From Vallitaleaceae bacterium 9-2 (GTDB lineage: Bacteria > Bacillota > Clostridia > Lachnospirales > Vallitaleaceae), in the NCBI GenBank assembly GCA_038396585.1, contig CP121691.1, forward strand, positions 3,410,001-3,474,000: 64,000 nucleotides of DNA, written 5' to 3'. The notes beneath the pieces were generated by a model that had not been told where the DNA came from, searched no databases, and saw only the letters and a list, made by a program, of their open reading frames with translations. Numbering within the stretch: the stretch's first letter is position 1; each line of letters begins with the position of its first letter. Positions 18,204 through 28,631 of this stretch are shown piece by piece. Made by a program: the position numbers and the translations under genes.

Positions 18204-19682
18204 TTACTTTTGTTTTTGTTTATATTCACTTGGCAATTTCCCGTATGTTTTTCGAAAAACTTCACTAAAATGTCTATAATCATTAAACCCGACATATTCT
18301 GCAATTTCATATATTTTTTTATCTGTTGTCATTAATATTTTTTCTGCTTCTCGCATTCGTATATCTGTTAAATATTCCTTGAAATTTACTCCCATTTGTT
18401 TTTTAAAATAGAAGCTAAAGTAATTAGGGTTCATATACACCAAATTAGCTACAGTCTCTAGTAAAATATTTTCTCTAAAATGTTTTTTAATATATTCTCT
18501 CACTGTCAAAATTTCTTGATTTTCTTTAACTTCAACATAATGATTAACCTTATCGTATAATTTCAAAAAGTATTGAATCATTAGATTTTTTAATTCTTGA
18601 AATTTGTGGACTGCATTTAACTTTTTATTAAGCTCTTCTAAGTTAATACCTTCAATTTCAATGCCTTTTTTTATTACATCTTTTTCAATAAAATTTATGG
18701 TTGATATATAATAATGAATTATCGTTTTTGTATCTAAAAGGGCAATTTCTTTAATAATATTTATAAAATACTCACAATTCTCAAGATATTTTTTTTTAGT
18801 AAATTTTATTATTTCCTTTGCTATATTTTCTTGTAATTCATATAATTTTTCAAGCTTATATTTAGAGGTATATTCTTCTTTATAATAAAACACACTCCCA
18901 TGTCCATAAAAAAATTCTTTTTCCATCACTTGATTTGACATTTCATAGGCAAATTTAACATTATTAATTCCTTCTACAACCTCACTTACACCGATGGAAA
19001 GTAATTGTGTTGTAGCTTCTCTTACACTTTCTATAATATCCGTTGGCAAACTATTTTTTACATGTTCTAATTCCATTATCTCTTCATGATAAGTTAGTAC
19101 ATAAATATGATTATTTTTACTTATGACCCAATGTCCTGCATATTTTTTTGTAATCTCTTCAATTATATTATATGTCGAGAAATAAATAATTTCTTTTTCT
19201 TCTTCTGAAAAAGTATGGTCTAAATCATGTTTACAGTTCAAAAACATATAATATCCATTGGACTGTAGTTTTTCTCCATCGTTTAAAAAACTAATTTCAA
19301 AATCTGTCAATTGCTTATCCTGTGCAATCTTATTAACCGCCTCTGTTAACTGTTGCTTATCAATTGGCTTCACTAGATAATCAAATGCTCCTGCTTTTAA
19401 TGCCTCTCTTGCATATTCAAATTCTTGATATCCACTAATGAAAATAATCTTTGTATTTATATTTTCTTTATTTAATATTTTTAAAACTTCAATCCCTGAT
19501 AAGTCCGGCATACTTATATCTGATATAACAACATCAGGCCCTGTATTTCGTATTAATTCTAATGCCTCTTCCCCACAGTTAGCCGTTCCAACAATCTCTA
19601 CACCTAATTTTCCCCAATTTACTAATCGTTCAATACCTCGAACAATTAATGGCTCATCATCTACTATAATCATCTTAATCAC
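18204..19682 (-). CDS. YesN-type response regulator with AraC DNA-binding domain
   Basis: 492 aa. The receiver domain spans residues 1-120 with the acidic pair in IIVDDEPL, the phosphoacceptor Asp in DVVISDISMPDLSG (about residue 54) and the Lys in LVKPID. A central region has no clear domain, and a C-terminal double helix-turn-helix (about 390-490) ends in GKLPSEYK. It has a GTG start at 19682 directly after the kinase stop, with GGAGG upstream, so it is translated with the kinase. Such pairs sense extracellular carbohydrates and activate nearby ABC and glycosidase genes. The likely targets are the flanking fucosidase and the sugar operon at 36 kb. Confidence 0.88.
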   Translation of the reverse strand: MIKMIIVDDEPLIVRGIERLVNWGKLGVEIVGTANCGEEALELIRNTGPDVVISDISMPDLSGIEVLKILNKENINTKIIFISGYQEFEYAREALKAGAFDYLVKPIDKQQLTEAVNKIAQDKQLTDFEISFLNDGEKLQSNGYYMFLNCKHDLDHTFSEEEKEIIYFSTYNIIEEITKKYAGHWVISKNNHIYVLTYHEEIMELEHVKNSLPTDIIESVREATTQLLSIGVSEVVEGINNVKFAYEMSNQVMEKEFFYGHGSVFYYKEEYTSKYKLEKLYELQENIAKEIIKFTKKKYLENCEYFINIIKEIALLDTKTIIHYYISTINFIEKDVIKKGIEIEGINLEELNKKLNAVHKFQELKNLMIQYFLKLYDKVNHYVEVKENQEILTVREYIKKHFRENILLETVANLVYMNPNYFSFYFKKQMGVNFKEYLTDIRMREAEKILMTTDKKIYEIAEYVGFNDYRHFSEVFRKTYGKLPSEYKQKQK

Positions 19683-21506
19683 TTATTCTCCTCCTTTCTC
19701 TACCGGAATCGTTAATGTCACTAAAGTTCCATAATTTTTTTTACTTTTCACAAAAAGTCCAAATTGTTTTCCATATGTCATTTGAATACGATCATGTACA
19801 TTTTTTAATCCAATACTTTCTTGATCACTTGATATATCATTATTCAAATTGTTAGAATCAAGCATTTTTCGGATTATATCTACTTTGGTTTCATCCATGC
19901 CTATTCCATCATCAATAATTTGCACTTCTAAGGTGTTATCAACAACTCTTGCACTAAGTTTAACCTTGCCTTTTCCCTTTTTAACTTTTAGCCCATGAAT
20001 AACTGCATTTTCAACTACTGGTTGTATCAAGAGTTTTAAAATTTTATATTCATAAAATTCTTTTGGAATATTCATTTCTAAAGATACTCTATTTTCAAAT
20101 CGTATTTTGATTATTTTAAAATAATGATAAATCATTTCAATTTCCATTTTCAATGTAACTCTTTGTTTACTATGTCCAATAACATATCGCAGTTGATTCG
20201 AAAGCGCAACAATCATTTCTTCTGTATTTTCTGCATCTTCAGCTAGTGCACTCATACGTATAATTTCTAATGTATTGTACAAATAATGTGGTCTTATTTG
20301 GGTCTTAATTGCATCAAGCTCTGCTTCTTTTTGTTTAATTTGGGCCATATATGCTTTTTCAATATATTCCTTCAATTTTTCTGTCATTTTATTAAATGCT
20401 TCTGCTAATTGCATAGCTTCATAGCTATCTTGAACCTCTACTTTTGTCGTCAAGTCACCATATGCTACTTTTTTCATTTGTGTACTAATATTTTTTATTG
20501 GTTTTGATAGTTTTTGCGAAAAAATAAGTGCAAACAATATAAAAGTTATAACTATTAGTACTAATAAAACTGTTGCCACCGTACGCAATTCCTGAATGAT
20601 TCCGCTCATACTCAAACGGTTTACTTTATAAAACATATACCAATCATATTCTTCTATATGATTATAAAAATATAAGTCTTCACCGCTAATATAATGTCCT
20701 GATTCATATGTTATTGCTTCTGAAAAAATCACATCATCAATTACATCTTTCTCTTTTTCATAGACTTCGTTTTTAGATGTATAAATAAGATATTCATCAC
20801 GATCTAAAATTATTATCTCACTTTGCTCTATAAGCTCTAATCGATTAAGTATGTCTGTAATAAATTGATCATTTACATCAATTAATAATATATTATTCAC
20901 TTTTTCAATGCTTGGCAAATAATTAATATCTAAATGATTACGAGCAAATGTCAAAACTCTTTTATTTTTTTTACTAAAGTACTCTTCATGATGACTTGGT
21001 AATATAGTTAAGCTACGCTTATCAGTTCTAATTTCACTAAATTTAGTAATATTTTCAAATTGAATATCTTCATAATAAAAGTTTGTACTTTTGGACTGAT
21101 AGCCTAACACTTTATTTTGTGCATTTAAAAAGAAAACACTTTCTATATATTGATCCGTGTACAAAACGCTATTAATATACTGATCCATTAATTTCTCTTG
21201 ATTATCTCGAATATTTCCGCTAGAAATCTGATCTTCTAGATTAGGTTGTATTCCAGCATCTAAAGATTCTAACGAGTAAATCGATTTAAGTAATGCATCA
21301 AATTCATCTAATCTAATTTTTAGACTTTTACCAGTATATAATAAAATTTCTTCATAATTAGCTATCATATAGCTTTCAACTTCTATAGGCAACTTATGAT
21401 ATATAATGTAAATCATTCCTGAAATAGGAAGTAATCCTACTACAATAAATGATAGCACAAATCGAATAAAGATACCTTTGAAAAAATTTTTAATTTTCTT
21501 TTTCAT
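19683..21506 (-). CDS. YesM-type sensor histidine kinase
   Basis: About 607 aa. A first membrane helix (about residues 9-33) and a second (about 290-312) flank a 250-residue extracellular sensor of dCache type. A HAMP domain follows, then a His-kinase domain with the phosphorylatable His in QIRPHYLYNTLEII, the N-box QPVVENAVIHGLK and the G-box DDGIGMDE. The start is the ATG at 21506, 9 bases after AAGGAGG; the longer reading starts inside the leader. It partners with the response regulator gene that begins at its stop codon. The ligand is probably an oligosaccharide of the local polysaccharide, perhaps with a binding lipoprotein. Confidence 0.88.
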   Translation of the reverse strand: MKKKIKNFFKGIFIRFVLSFIVVGLLPISGMIYIIYHKLPIEVESYMIANYEEILLYTGKSLKIRLDEFDALLKSIYSLESLDAGIQPNLEDQISSGNIRDNQEKLMDQYINSVLYTDQYIESVFFLNAQNKVLGYQSKSTNFYYEDIQFENITKFSEIRTDKRSLTILPSHHEEYFSKKNKRVLTFARNHLDINYLPSIEKVNNILLIDVNDQFITDILNRLELIEQSEIIILDRDEYLIYTSKNEVYEKEKDVIDDVIFSEAITYESGHYISGEDLYFYNHIEEYDWYMFYKVNRLSMSGIIQELRTVATVLLVLIVITFILFALIFSQKLSKPIKNISTQMKKVAYGDLTTKVEVQDSYEAMQLAEAFNKMTEKLKEYIEKAYMAQIKQKEAELDAIKTQIRPHYLYNTLEIIRMSALAEDAENTEEMIVALSNQLRYVIGHSKQRVTLKMEIEMIYHYFKIIKIRFENRVSLEMNIPKEFYEYKILKLLIQPVVENAVIHGLKVKKGKGKVKLSARVVDNTLEVQIIDDGIGMDETKVDIIRKMLDSNNLNNDISSDQESIGLKNVHDRIQMTYGKQFGLFVKSKKNYGTLVTLTIPVEKGGE

Positions 21507-21620
21507 GCATAATAGCCTCCTTTTTCTAATCAATGCTACCTACTCATCTATTGATATCATACTAGCAAGGGATTTTCTTTTAACCACAGGATAGCTTCTA
21601 CAAAGAAAAGTTACCATTGT

Positions 21621-22970
21621 TTAGGATAAGTACATTCCTTGTTCTATTAATGTATTTTTCAATAAATCCATATCAACATCTTGTGTTTTTTCCTTTTCTT
21701 GATTGACAACAAGAGCGGCTGCCGTTCCACCTGCTTGGCCAACCGCACCTATAATTGGTGAGACACGTAGGGCGGCTTGCGCTTCATAGGTTGCTGAAAC
21801 ACATCGTCCAACTGTAATTAGATTATCAATTCGATCATTAACTAGTGTTCGATATGGAATATAGTAGCGATGTCCCCATTCCATTTTGACAACGTCTGTC
21901 CCAGCACCTTCCGGTGAATGAATATCAATAGGATAACCTCCAACAGTAATACGATCTTCAAATCGCTTTCCTTTAATTAAGTCATCTGTCGTTAATGTAT
22001 AGACCCCAACAATTTGTCGTGAACCTCTAACCCCAACCGATGGGCCTGTTTGGACGACCTTGGAATTTTCAAATCCGGGAATATATTCTTTAACAAAAGC
22101 GGCAATTTCACTTGTTTGTTTTCTACCTTCGATTTCTGCCTTGGTTAAACTCACCGGATCAGTTCCATCACAATTTAAAATGCGACTTGTATTAAAAATA
22201 ACTTCTCCTGGTGTATTTGTTTCAAAAAACAAGATGTCTTCTCTCTCTGTTGAAATCATTTTTTTCTGTTTAGCTTCTTCAAATAACATGGTAAAACCAG
22301 CCAAAGAAAGTCGGTTAGCCTTAACGACTTGTTCTGTATTTCCATTCAACCTAGGAAATTGATCTGGATTGTTTACAACATATTCTTTGACTTTATCAAT
22401 ATCTACGTTATTCATTTTTAACATTAAGGTTAGTGGTTGCATTTTCCCATCATGTCGTCCTTTTGTATATTCTACACCTGACCAAACGGATAAATCTGCA
22501 TCCCCTGTTGCATCAATATATACTTTAGCTCTATAACTTTCAAGTCCATTTTTATTACATAGAATAACTTCTTTAATCCTATTATTGTCTACCTTAACAT
22601 CTGCTAGGCTTGTATGAAATAGAAGATCCGCACCACTTTCCATAACCATTTGTTCTTCTTCAACTTTTAAACCTTCATTATCAAAGGGAGTTACTGTATA
22701 TGTGAAACCTGTACTATCTGCAATATGCCCTGGTGACATTCCTTTGTTTTGCAGGCGTTCTACAAGCTCTCCCATGATACCCTGAATTACTTGTTCATCA
22801 CCTGCATGAAAGGTCATCATTGGTCCTACTCCGGCTCCGGTCATGACGCCACCTAAGTATCCATTCTTTTCTACTAATAATACATCAGCACCATTTCTTG
22901 CAGCAGCTATTGCAGCCATTGTTCCTGAAGTACCTCCACCAATAATAATAACATCATAGTCTTTCGTCAA
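21621..22970 (-). CDS. FAD-dependent oxidoreductase (FAD_oxidored family)
   Basis: About 449 aa. The N-terminal dinucleotide-binding motif is IIIGGGTSGTMAAIAAARNG followed by VEKNGYLGG, typical of the fumarate-reductase-like flavoproteins found in Firmicute and Bacteroidetes glycan loci. A YIDATGDADLS motif and VGRCVSATYEAQAALRV near the C terminus also fit. The start is unusual: AGGAGG touches the ATG at 22976, leaving no spacer, so the TTG at 22970 with a 6-base spacer is more likely. Such proteins are thought to oxidise or reduce sugars or sugar acids, but the substrate is unknown. It is a single gene just upstream of the kinase gene. Confidence 0.8.
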   Translation of the reverse strand: MTKDYDVIIIGGGTSGTMAAIAAARNGADVLLVEKNGYLGGVMTGAGVGPMMTFHAGDEQVIQGIMGELVERLQNKGMSPGHIADSTGFTYTVTPFDNEGLKVEEEQMVMESGADLLFHTSLADVKVDNNRIKEVILCNKNGLESYRAKVYIDATGDADLSVWSGVEYTKGRHDGKMQPLTLMLKMNNVDIDKVKEYVVNNPDQFPRLNGNTEQVVKANRLSLAGFTMLFEEAKQKKMISTEREDILFFETNTPGEVIFNTSRILNCDGTDPVSLTKAEIEGRKQTSEIAAFVKEYIPGFENSKVVQTGPSVGVRGSRQIVGVYTLTTDDLIKGKRFEDRITVGGYPIDIHSPEGAGTDVVKMEWGHRYYIPYRTLVNDRIDNLITVGRCVSATYEAQAALRVSPIIGAVGQAGGTAAALVVNQEKEKTQDVDMDLLKNTLIEQGMYLS

Positions 22971-23051
22971 ATTCATCCTCCTAAGTAATCTATATATTAA
23001 TAATGTCTTTTTTTACATTTTGTCAAATTATTTAAGGTCAATGTTTCTTTT

Positions 23052-23436
23052 TTAACTCATAAATTTTTTTGATGATAAGCCTTGTGTTCTTTTAAATATA
23101 CGTGAAAAACAATTATAATCTTTAAAACCTACGGCTTGATATACTTGATTTAATGGAGTCTTGTTTAGTATTAATGTTGTTGCAATTTGACAACGGTAAT
23201 CACTAATATATTGATGAACTGTTTGCCCTGTATATTCTTTAAATATATGCCCCAAATGCGATTTTGAAATTACAAAATGATGGCAAATTCTAGAAAAGTT
23301 TAATGTCTCATTATAATATTGGGTAATATATTTTAAAATCTCTCTTACAATTTTAAGCGAGGCTCCTTTTGAGTATAATGTACGATATTGTGCTAGTTTC
23401 TTGGTGTTTATTCTCTATTATTTCTAATAGTGTCAT
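23052..23436 (-). pseudogene. AraC-family regulator fragment with frameshift
   Basis: The DNA-binding half of an AraC-type regulator. From an ATG at 23436 one frame gives MTLLEIIENKHQETS. A frameshift around 23395 moves to the frame that reads KIVREILKYITQYYNETLNF and both helix-turn-helix units, ending at 23052 (GFKDYNCFSRIFKRTQG). The N-terminal sensing domain is missing. It is divergently oriented to the broken sulfatase that begins at 23487, and was probably that gene's regulator; both have decayed together. Confidence 0.7.
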
Positions 23437-23486
23437 AATTTAATACTATTAGATACTTATTAATTTACAATTTCGGGGAGGTACTT

Positions 23487-24852
23487 ATGCGTATTGTTTT
23501 TATCGATATTGACACATTACGACCTGACCACATGGGATGCTATGGTTATCATAGAGATACTACTTCAAATATAGATATTATAGCTAAAGAAGGTGTTTTA
23601 TTCAATAACTATTATACTTCCGATGCACCTTGCTTGCCTTCTAGGGCAGCTCTAATTAGCAGAATATTTTGTTTCAGGAATGGTGCTGTTGGTCATGGTG
23701 GAACAGCAGCTGATAGACGATTAACCGGGAAAACCCGAGAGATTATATTGACGATGTTTGTTTTTATAATATTTTTAGAGCTGCTGGATTCCATACTGCA
23801 TCCATTAGTCCTTTTGCTGAACGTCACAGCATGGTGGTTTAATGCTGGTTTAAACGAAACTTATAACGTAGGTGGACAAGGCATGGAATCCGGCGAAGAA
23901 GTTATTCCTCACGCATTAGACTGGTAAGACCGAAACGGTTCAAAAGACAATTGGTATTTGCATGTTCATCTCTGGGACCCACATACACCATACCGAGTTC
24001 CAAACTCTTTTGGAGACCCTTTTAAAAACGAACCTATTGTTGATTGGATTACTAAGGATATTTTCGAACAACACAAAAAGCATGTAGGTCTCCATTCTAT
24101 AATGGAAATCGGTATGTATTCAGATGATGTCGGCGGTGATTATCTCCGACAAATCGGAATGTGTGAAACAATGGAAGATTTGAAATTTTTTAAATGGGTA
24201 TGATACAGGTATATTATACTCAGATTATCTTGTAGGGTAACTTTTTGACAAACTAAAATCCTTAGATCTATACAAAGATACTGCCATTATTATAACATCG
24301 GATCATGGCGAAAACATGGATGAATTAGGTATATATGCTGAACATGGCACTGCAGACCATGCTACTTGTCACATTCCTATGATCATTAAATGGCCTGGCC
24401 TAAAAAAAGGTATTGTTGATAACTCATTACATTATAGCCTTGATTTATTACCCACTATGGCCGACTTATTAAACACTAAGCATTGGAATCACTGGGATGG
24501 CTTAAGCTATAGCCAGACACTCGAAAAGGCTCTATATTAGAACTTATTATGATGGTTATCATCTATTTGAAAAAGAAATGCTTTTTAATCTTCAAAAAGA
24601 TCCTTATGAACAAAGCAATATAACTTCCAACTATCCTGAAATTTGTGATAAGGCTTGCAAAATCATTTTAGATTGGCAAGATGAACAAATGATGAAAGAT
24701 CCTTCCAACAAAGATCCTATGTGGACAGTGATGAGCGAAGGGGTACCTCATCATACACGAACAATTTATCTAAATATATTCAACGACTTGAAAAAACTGA
24801 TCGATATAAAGGGGCTCAAACATTAAGAGAACGTTATTTGCTTGAAGATTAA
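23487..24852 (+). pseudogene. S1-type sulfatase gene broken by several frameshifts and a stop
   Basis: Plus-strand remains of a full-length formylglycine sulfatase of about 455 codons. Recognisable pieces are MRIVFIDIDTLRPDHMGCYG with metal ligands, the activating motif DAPCLPSRAAL, VHLWDPHTPY, IITSDHGENM, HIPMIIKWPG and the C-terminal RERYLLED. The pieces lie in different frames (breaks near 23700, 23930, 24200-24315, 24540 and 24800). It has a good start with GGGAGG 5 bases upstream and its own terminator. This gene is beyond recovery by a single read error, so it is a true pseudogene. Confidence 0.88.
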
Positions 24853-24882
24853 TTCAGCAAATCTCATATGATGCATTATCTA

Positions 24883-24918
24883 ACTCCTGAAGTTTTTTGT
24901 AAACTTCAGGAGTTTTTC
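24883..24918 (+). terminator. Rho-independent terminator after the sulfatase pseudogene
   Basis: A perfect 13-bp stem (24883-24895 with 24901-24913), 5-base loop and trailing T-run on the plus strand. It still marks the end of the broken sulfatase transcription unit although the gene no longer codes. Confidence 0.85.
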
Positions 24919-24941
24919 CATCTAAATCATTCAAAACATGT

Positions 24942-26087
24942 CTATTGCTTTGATATATTTTTTAATTTATACATAGCTTCCATAAAGTAATAATCCCCAT
25001 AAATTAATGACATATATTCTAGGTCTGAATGATATGATCCTGAACAACGCGTAACGATTCCTTCTTTGTTTTTTGACCAATCACAACGTTCTTCATCAAG
25101 CGTACGTAATAATTTTATTGCCTTTTCTAAATATATCTGATTATCATTTCCGTCTAACGCTATAGCAATATCGATTAAGCCAGATGCTGCAATAGTAGCA
25201 GCAGAACTATCTTCTCGCATTGAATCATTTGCTTGTTTAAAATCTATAGGTATTATTCCGTTCTCAGGAATATTTGCCATAAAATAGTAGGCGATACGCT
25301 TCGCCATATCTAAATATTCTATTTTCTGTGTATACTTATAACTTAAAATAAATCCATATAGAGCCCATGCCTGACCACGTGTCCATGACGATCCTAGTGC
25401 ATAACCTTGTCCACGATAGGTTTTTACTTTTTCTCCTGTCCAAGGATCAAAGCCTACAATATGCTCTGAAGAACCATCCTCCCGTATAAAAGATTCCATT
25501 ACAGTATCTGCATGCATTATGGCAATATGCTTAAATCTTGGATCGTTTGTTTCTTCTGTAGCCCAATAAAGCAATGGAATATTCATCATACAATCAATAA
25601 TTGCCCAGCCTGTCGCATCTTCATCTTTTATATCATTCCATGCTCGTATAAATTTACCCACAGGATTAAACCTTCCTGCTAATAAATTAGCTGCATGCAA
25701 AGCACGTTTTTTTGACACTTCATTTTCTGTAATTCGATAGTTTTCTACAGAAGAATACAACCACATAAATCCAACATCATGGTGCAGACCATAATATTGC
25801 TCAAAACAAATATCTAAATCTCCTTCTATACGTTCTGCTATTTCTCTATATTTTTCAATTTTTGTTTCATTATACGTTAACCATAACATTCCTGGCCAAA
25901 ATCCATTTGTCCAACAGTTAATGCCATCTGCAATCGTTTTGGGTATCGCTGTTTTTTTATCATCATAATGATCAGTAACACATCGGGAGGGTATTTTATC
26001 ATCAATCTGATCACTCATCCACTTCATTTTATCTTCTATCTTCTCTGCAACCGTATTCACCCATTTTGTAGTTTCTAAACTTAGCAT
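24942..26087 (-). CDS. Unsaturated uronyl hydrolase, GH88 family (copy 1)
   Basis: 381 aa. GH88 enzymes remove the 4,5-unsaturated uronic acid left at the non-reducing end by polysaccharide lyases, by a hydration mechanism. The two key Asp residues of Bacillus UGL correspond to Asp104 (HHDVGFMW) and Asp165 (GWAIIDCMMN); their spacing of 61 residues equals that of the characterised enzyme. GRFNPVGKFIRAW and SSWTRGQAWALYGF are further family signatures. There is no signal peptide, so it is cytoplasmic. It has AGGAGG before the start, which lies within the last codons of the GH95-like gene (7-bp overlap), so translation is coupled. It is the last gene of the operon and a paralogue of 28632-29792. 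Confidence 0.92.
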   Translation of the reverse strand: MLSLETTKWVNTVAEKIEDKMKWMSDQIDDKIPSRCVTDHYDDKKTAIPKTIADGINCWTNGFWPGMLWLTYNETKIEKYREIAERIEGDLDICFEQYYGLHHDVGFMWLYSSVENYRITENEVSKKRALHAANLLAGRFNPVGKFIRAWNDIKDEDATGWAIIDCMMNIPLLYWATEETNDPRFKHIAIMHADTVMESFIREDGSSEHIVGFDPWTGEKVKTYRGQGYALGSSWTRGQAWALYGFILSYKYTQKIEYLDMAKRIAYYFMANIPENGIIPIDFKQANDSMREDSSAATIAASGLIDIAIALDGNDNQIYLEKAIKLLRTLDEERCDWSKNKEGIVTRCSGSYHSDLEYMSLIYGDYYFMEAMYKLKNISKQ

Positions 26088-28510
26088 ATTTCCTCCTGTT
26101 GGATTGGTTTCAAATTCATTTCTATTTGTATTTTTTTCTCTTTTATCAGTTGTACTTTATAAATTTTGTGATTAATTAATGAATGACCTTTTACTGAAAT
26201 AACCTTATCTGGCATAATTAAATCAATTAAGCTATCCTTTTTAATTGCTTTTAGTTCCACAATACTTTTACCGCTACTATAATCCCATTCAATAGAAACT
26301 TCGATTCCACCTCTAGCCAAGAGGTTTTCCACTTTTCCTTTTTTCCATTTATTAGGCAATGAGGGTAAAATACTAATTTGTCCAGGTATTGAAAACATTA
26401 ACATTTCATTAATCGCTGAACACCATCCCATATTTGCATCTAACTGAATTGGAGCCCAATCCATATCGACACCAATTCCCATATTTCTCCAATCATTATG
26501 TGTTGTATAAAAATTATTTAAAACACAAGAACGGCTCATTATTTCTAAGCATTCTAAAGCCATATCTCCTTCTCCCATACGCGCATAATTATTAGCCATA
26601 TGAGCTAATGACCACCCCGATTGTTCTTTTAGACCTATTATTAATCGTTTTCTTACAGCTGTAACAAAGGCCTGAAATAAACTCGGATCGCTTTCTTTTG
26701 TTACCTCAATTCCCGGAAAAACCGGATATATATGAGATTCATGTCGATGATGATAATTATCTTCAAAAAATGCATGCATCCATTCTTTAACTGCTCCGTC
26801 TTCGTTGATTTCATATGGCGGAATACGTTCGAGCATTTCTTCCCATTTTTTTATGTTTTCTGCATACATGTTAACTTCTTTGGAACCGTTAATCAGATTT
26901 GTCAAAACTTCTTTTGCTATGGCAAAATCCATTGTTGCATTTATTGTCGTTTCCATATCTTTCTCACTACCATTCATTCCTTCTCCATACCAATAATTTC
27001 CTGGTGTATTTTCTGGTGAATTGGATGGACTACTTATAAAATATCCTCTTTCATCGATCACAAAAAAATCTTCATAAAAAAGTGCTACTTCTTTCATAAA
27101 AGGCAATGCTCTCTTCGCTAAAAACTCTATATCTTGAGTAAATAAATAGTAGTCATAATAATGCTGAGCCAGCCACCCCGCACCACCTGTCCAATGGATG
27201 ATGTGGGGTAAAATTAATTTTAATAAACCTGATTCTGGAGTTGTCGGAGCCGGAATATAAATACCTCTACAACCATATATTTTTTTTGCATTTTCTTTAA
27301 AGTCATCAATCATCTTTTCGTAATAATCAAAAAGTGCAAGTAATAATTCCGGCATATTTCCTGAAAGGGCATGCCAGTATATCATTGCAACATTTTCATT
27401 TAGCATATTAAAAGCCCACATTCCTTGGTATTCGCCACACCATAATCCATAAAGATGACAGGGATTCCCCCCTGATTTTGAACTAGAAATAAGCAAATAA
27501 CGACCAAATGCCCATATTTTTTCAACTAAAGCTGTTGGAACTTGATTATTATAGGCTTCCATTAAAAGAGCTTCATTCGTCATTTCTCTATTGTCTGCAT
27601 ATAAGTCGAGTTTTGTAGAATCAAATAATTTTTTATGAATATCTTCATGTTTTTGAAGTAGTTTTTCATAAGAGTCTGAAACTATATTTAATTTTTCAGT
27701 TGCATTTTTCCATGCTTCAGACCTTTCAGACTTTATAAACACTTTAATTAAAACTAGAATTTCTTGTGAATCTTCTACCCAAAGTTCTTTATTTATATGC
27801 TTCTTGTGGTTAGCAAAAATTTTTGCAACTGCTCCGAAGTCTGTTCCATCATCATTTGTTGCTGCATAATACAAAAAATCTTCTTTACCTTTTCTTTCAA
27901 GGTTTTGTGGTAAATATTCTTCAAGATTTTTAGTTACTTTAATAGTTGCATTATCTGCTTGATACATAGCATCTCTACGGTCATGTAAATCAAAAAATAA
28001 TTTCGCTTTATTAATAACTCCACCTTCTGAAGAAATTTTGCATACAATAATATTGTCATCTCTTGAAACAAAGACATGACGATGATAATTGATACCACCA
28101 TCAAACCACTCTACTTTAACTTCTCCATTCTCCATATTTAATTGCCGACTATATTTTTTAAAGGCATGTTCTGCTGGCATAATAATCTTTAAATCTCCTA
28201 GAGGTAAGGGCGAAGCCATTTGAGGGTTGTATTCCTTCTCTACAAATGCATCTGCAATTATATTCCTTGCCTGTCTAGGCTCACCTATATTTAATAAATC
28301 TCTAACTTTCGGTAGTTGGTCACTAACATTTGGCATACTTGGCGTTTTCCCTTTCCACCAAAGATCTGTATGCGTCAACATAACTGTCTCTTCATATGTT
28401 CCGCCATATACAGCTGCACCAATTTCTCCATTTCCACTGGGCAGTGCTTCTCTCCACATTGCTTTCCACCATCTCGCCGGATAGCTCATTTTCAAAATAT
28501 TTTTATTCAT
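26081..28510 (-). CDS. GH95-like glycoside hydrolase
   Basis: About 809 aa. The layout follows GH95: an N-terminal beta domain beginning with WREALPSGNGEIGAAVYGG, an (alpha/alpha)6 barrel and a C-terminal beta domain. Counterparts of family motifs are GWSLAHMANNYARMGEGDMA, QLDANMGWCSAINEMLMFS with the Asp thought to be catalytic, LPSLPNKWKKG and LLARGGIEVSIEW. GH95 enzymes are inverting alpha-L-fucosidases or alpha-L-galactosidases. The usual MNYWPAE-type segment is altered here (MIYWHALSGNMPEL), so specificity may differ. The start at 28510 has AGGAG 7 bases upstream; the reading from 28531 begins before it. It sits between the two GH88 genes. Confidence 0.78.
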   Translation of the reverse strand: MNKNILKMSYPARWWKAMWREALPSGNGEIGAAVYGGTYEETVMLTHTDLWWKGKTPSMPNVSDQLPKVRDLLNIGEPRQARNIIADAFVEKEYNPQMASPLPLGDLKIIMPAEHAFKKYSRQLNMENGEVKVEWFDGGINYHRHVFVSRDDNIIVCKISSEGGVINKAKLFFDLHDRRDAMYQADNATIKVTKNLEEYLPQNLERKGKEDFLYYAATNDDGTDFGAVAKIFANHKKHINKELWVEDSQEILVLIKVFIKSERSEAWKNATEKLNIVSDSYEKLLQKHEDIHKKLFDSTKLDLYADNREMTNEALLMEAYNNQVPTALVEKIWAFGRYLLISSSKSGGNPCHLYGLWCGEYQGMWAFNMLNENVAMIYWHALSGNMPELLLALFDYYEKMIDDFKENAKKIYGCRGIYIPAPTTPESGLLKLILPHIIHWTGGAGWLAQHYYDYYLFTQDIEFLAKRALPFMKEVALFYEDFFVIDERGYFISSPSNSPENTPGNYWYGEGMNGSEKDMETTINATMDFAIAKEVLTNLINGSKEVNMYAENIKKWEEMLERIPPYEINEDGAVKEWMHAFFEDNYHHRHESHIYPVFPGIEVTKESDPSLFQAFVTAVRKRLIIGLKEQSGWSLAHMANNYARMGEGDMALECLEIMSRSCVLNNFYTTHNDWRNMGIGVDMDWAPIQLDANMGWCSAINEMLMFSIPGQISILPSLPNKWKKGKVENLLARGGIEVSIEWDYSSGKSIVELKAIKKDSLIDLIMPDKVISVKGHSLINHKIYKVQLIKEKKIQIEMNLKPIQQEEIC

Positions 28511-28631
28511 GTTTTTTCTCCTAAACATCAAACACTTTTTATAAAAATGCCTAAAAATACATAACTCGGCTTTCAGTGATCAAAATATCATACTGAAATC
28601 CGATTTATATATAGTCCTTTATATTTATTTT

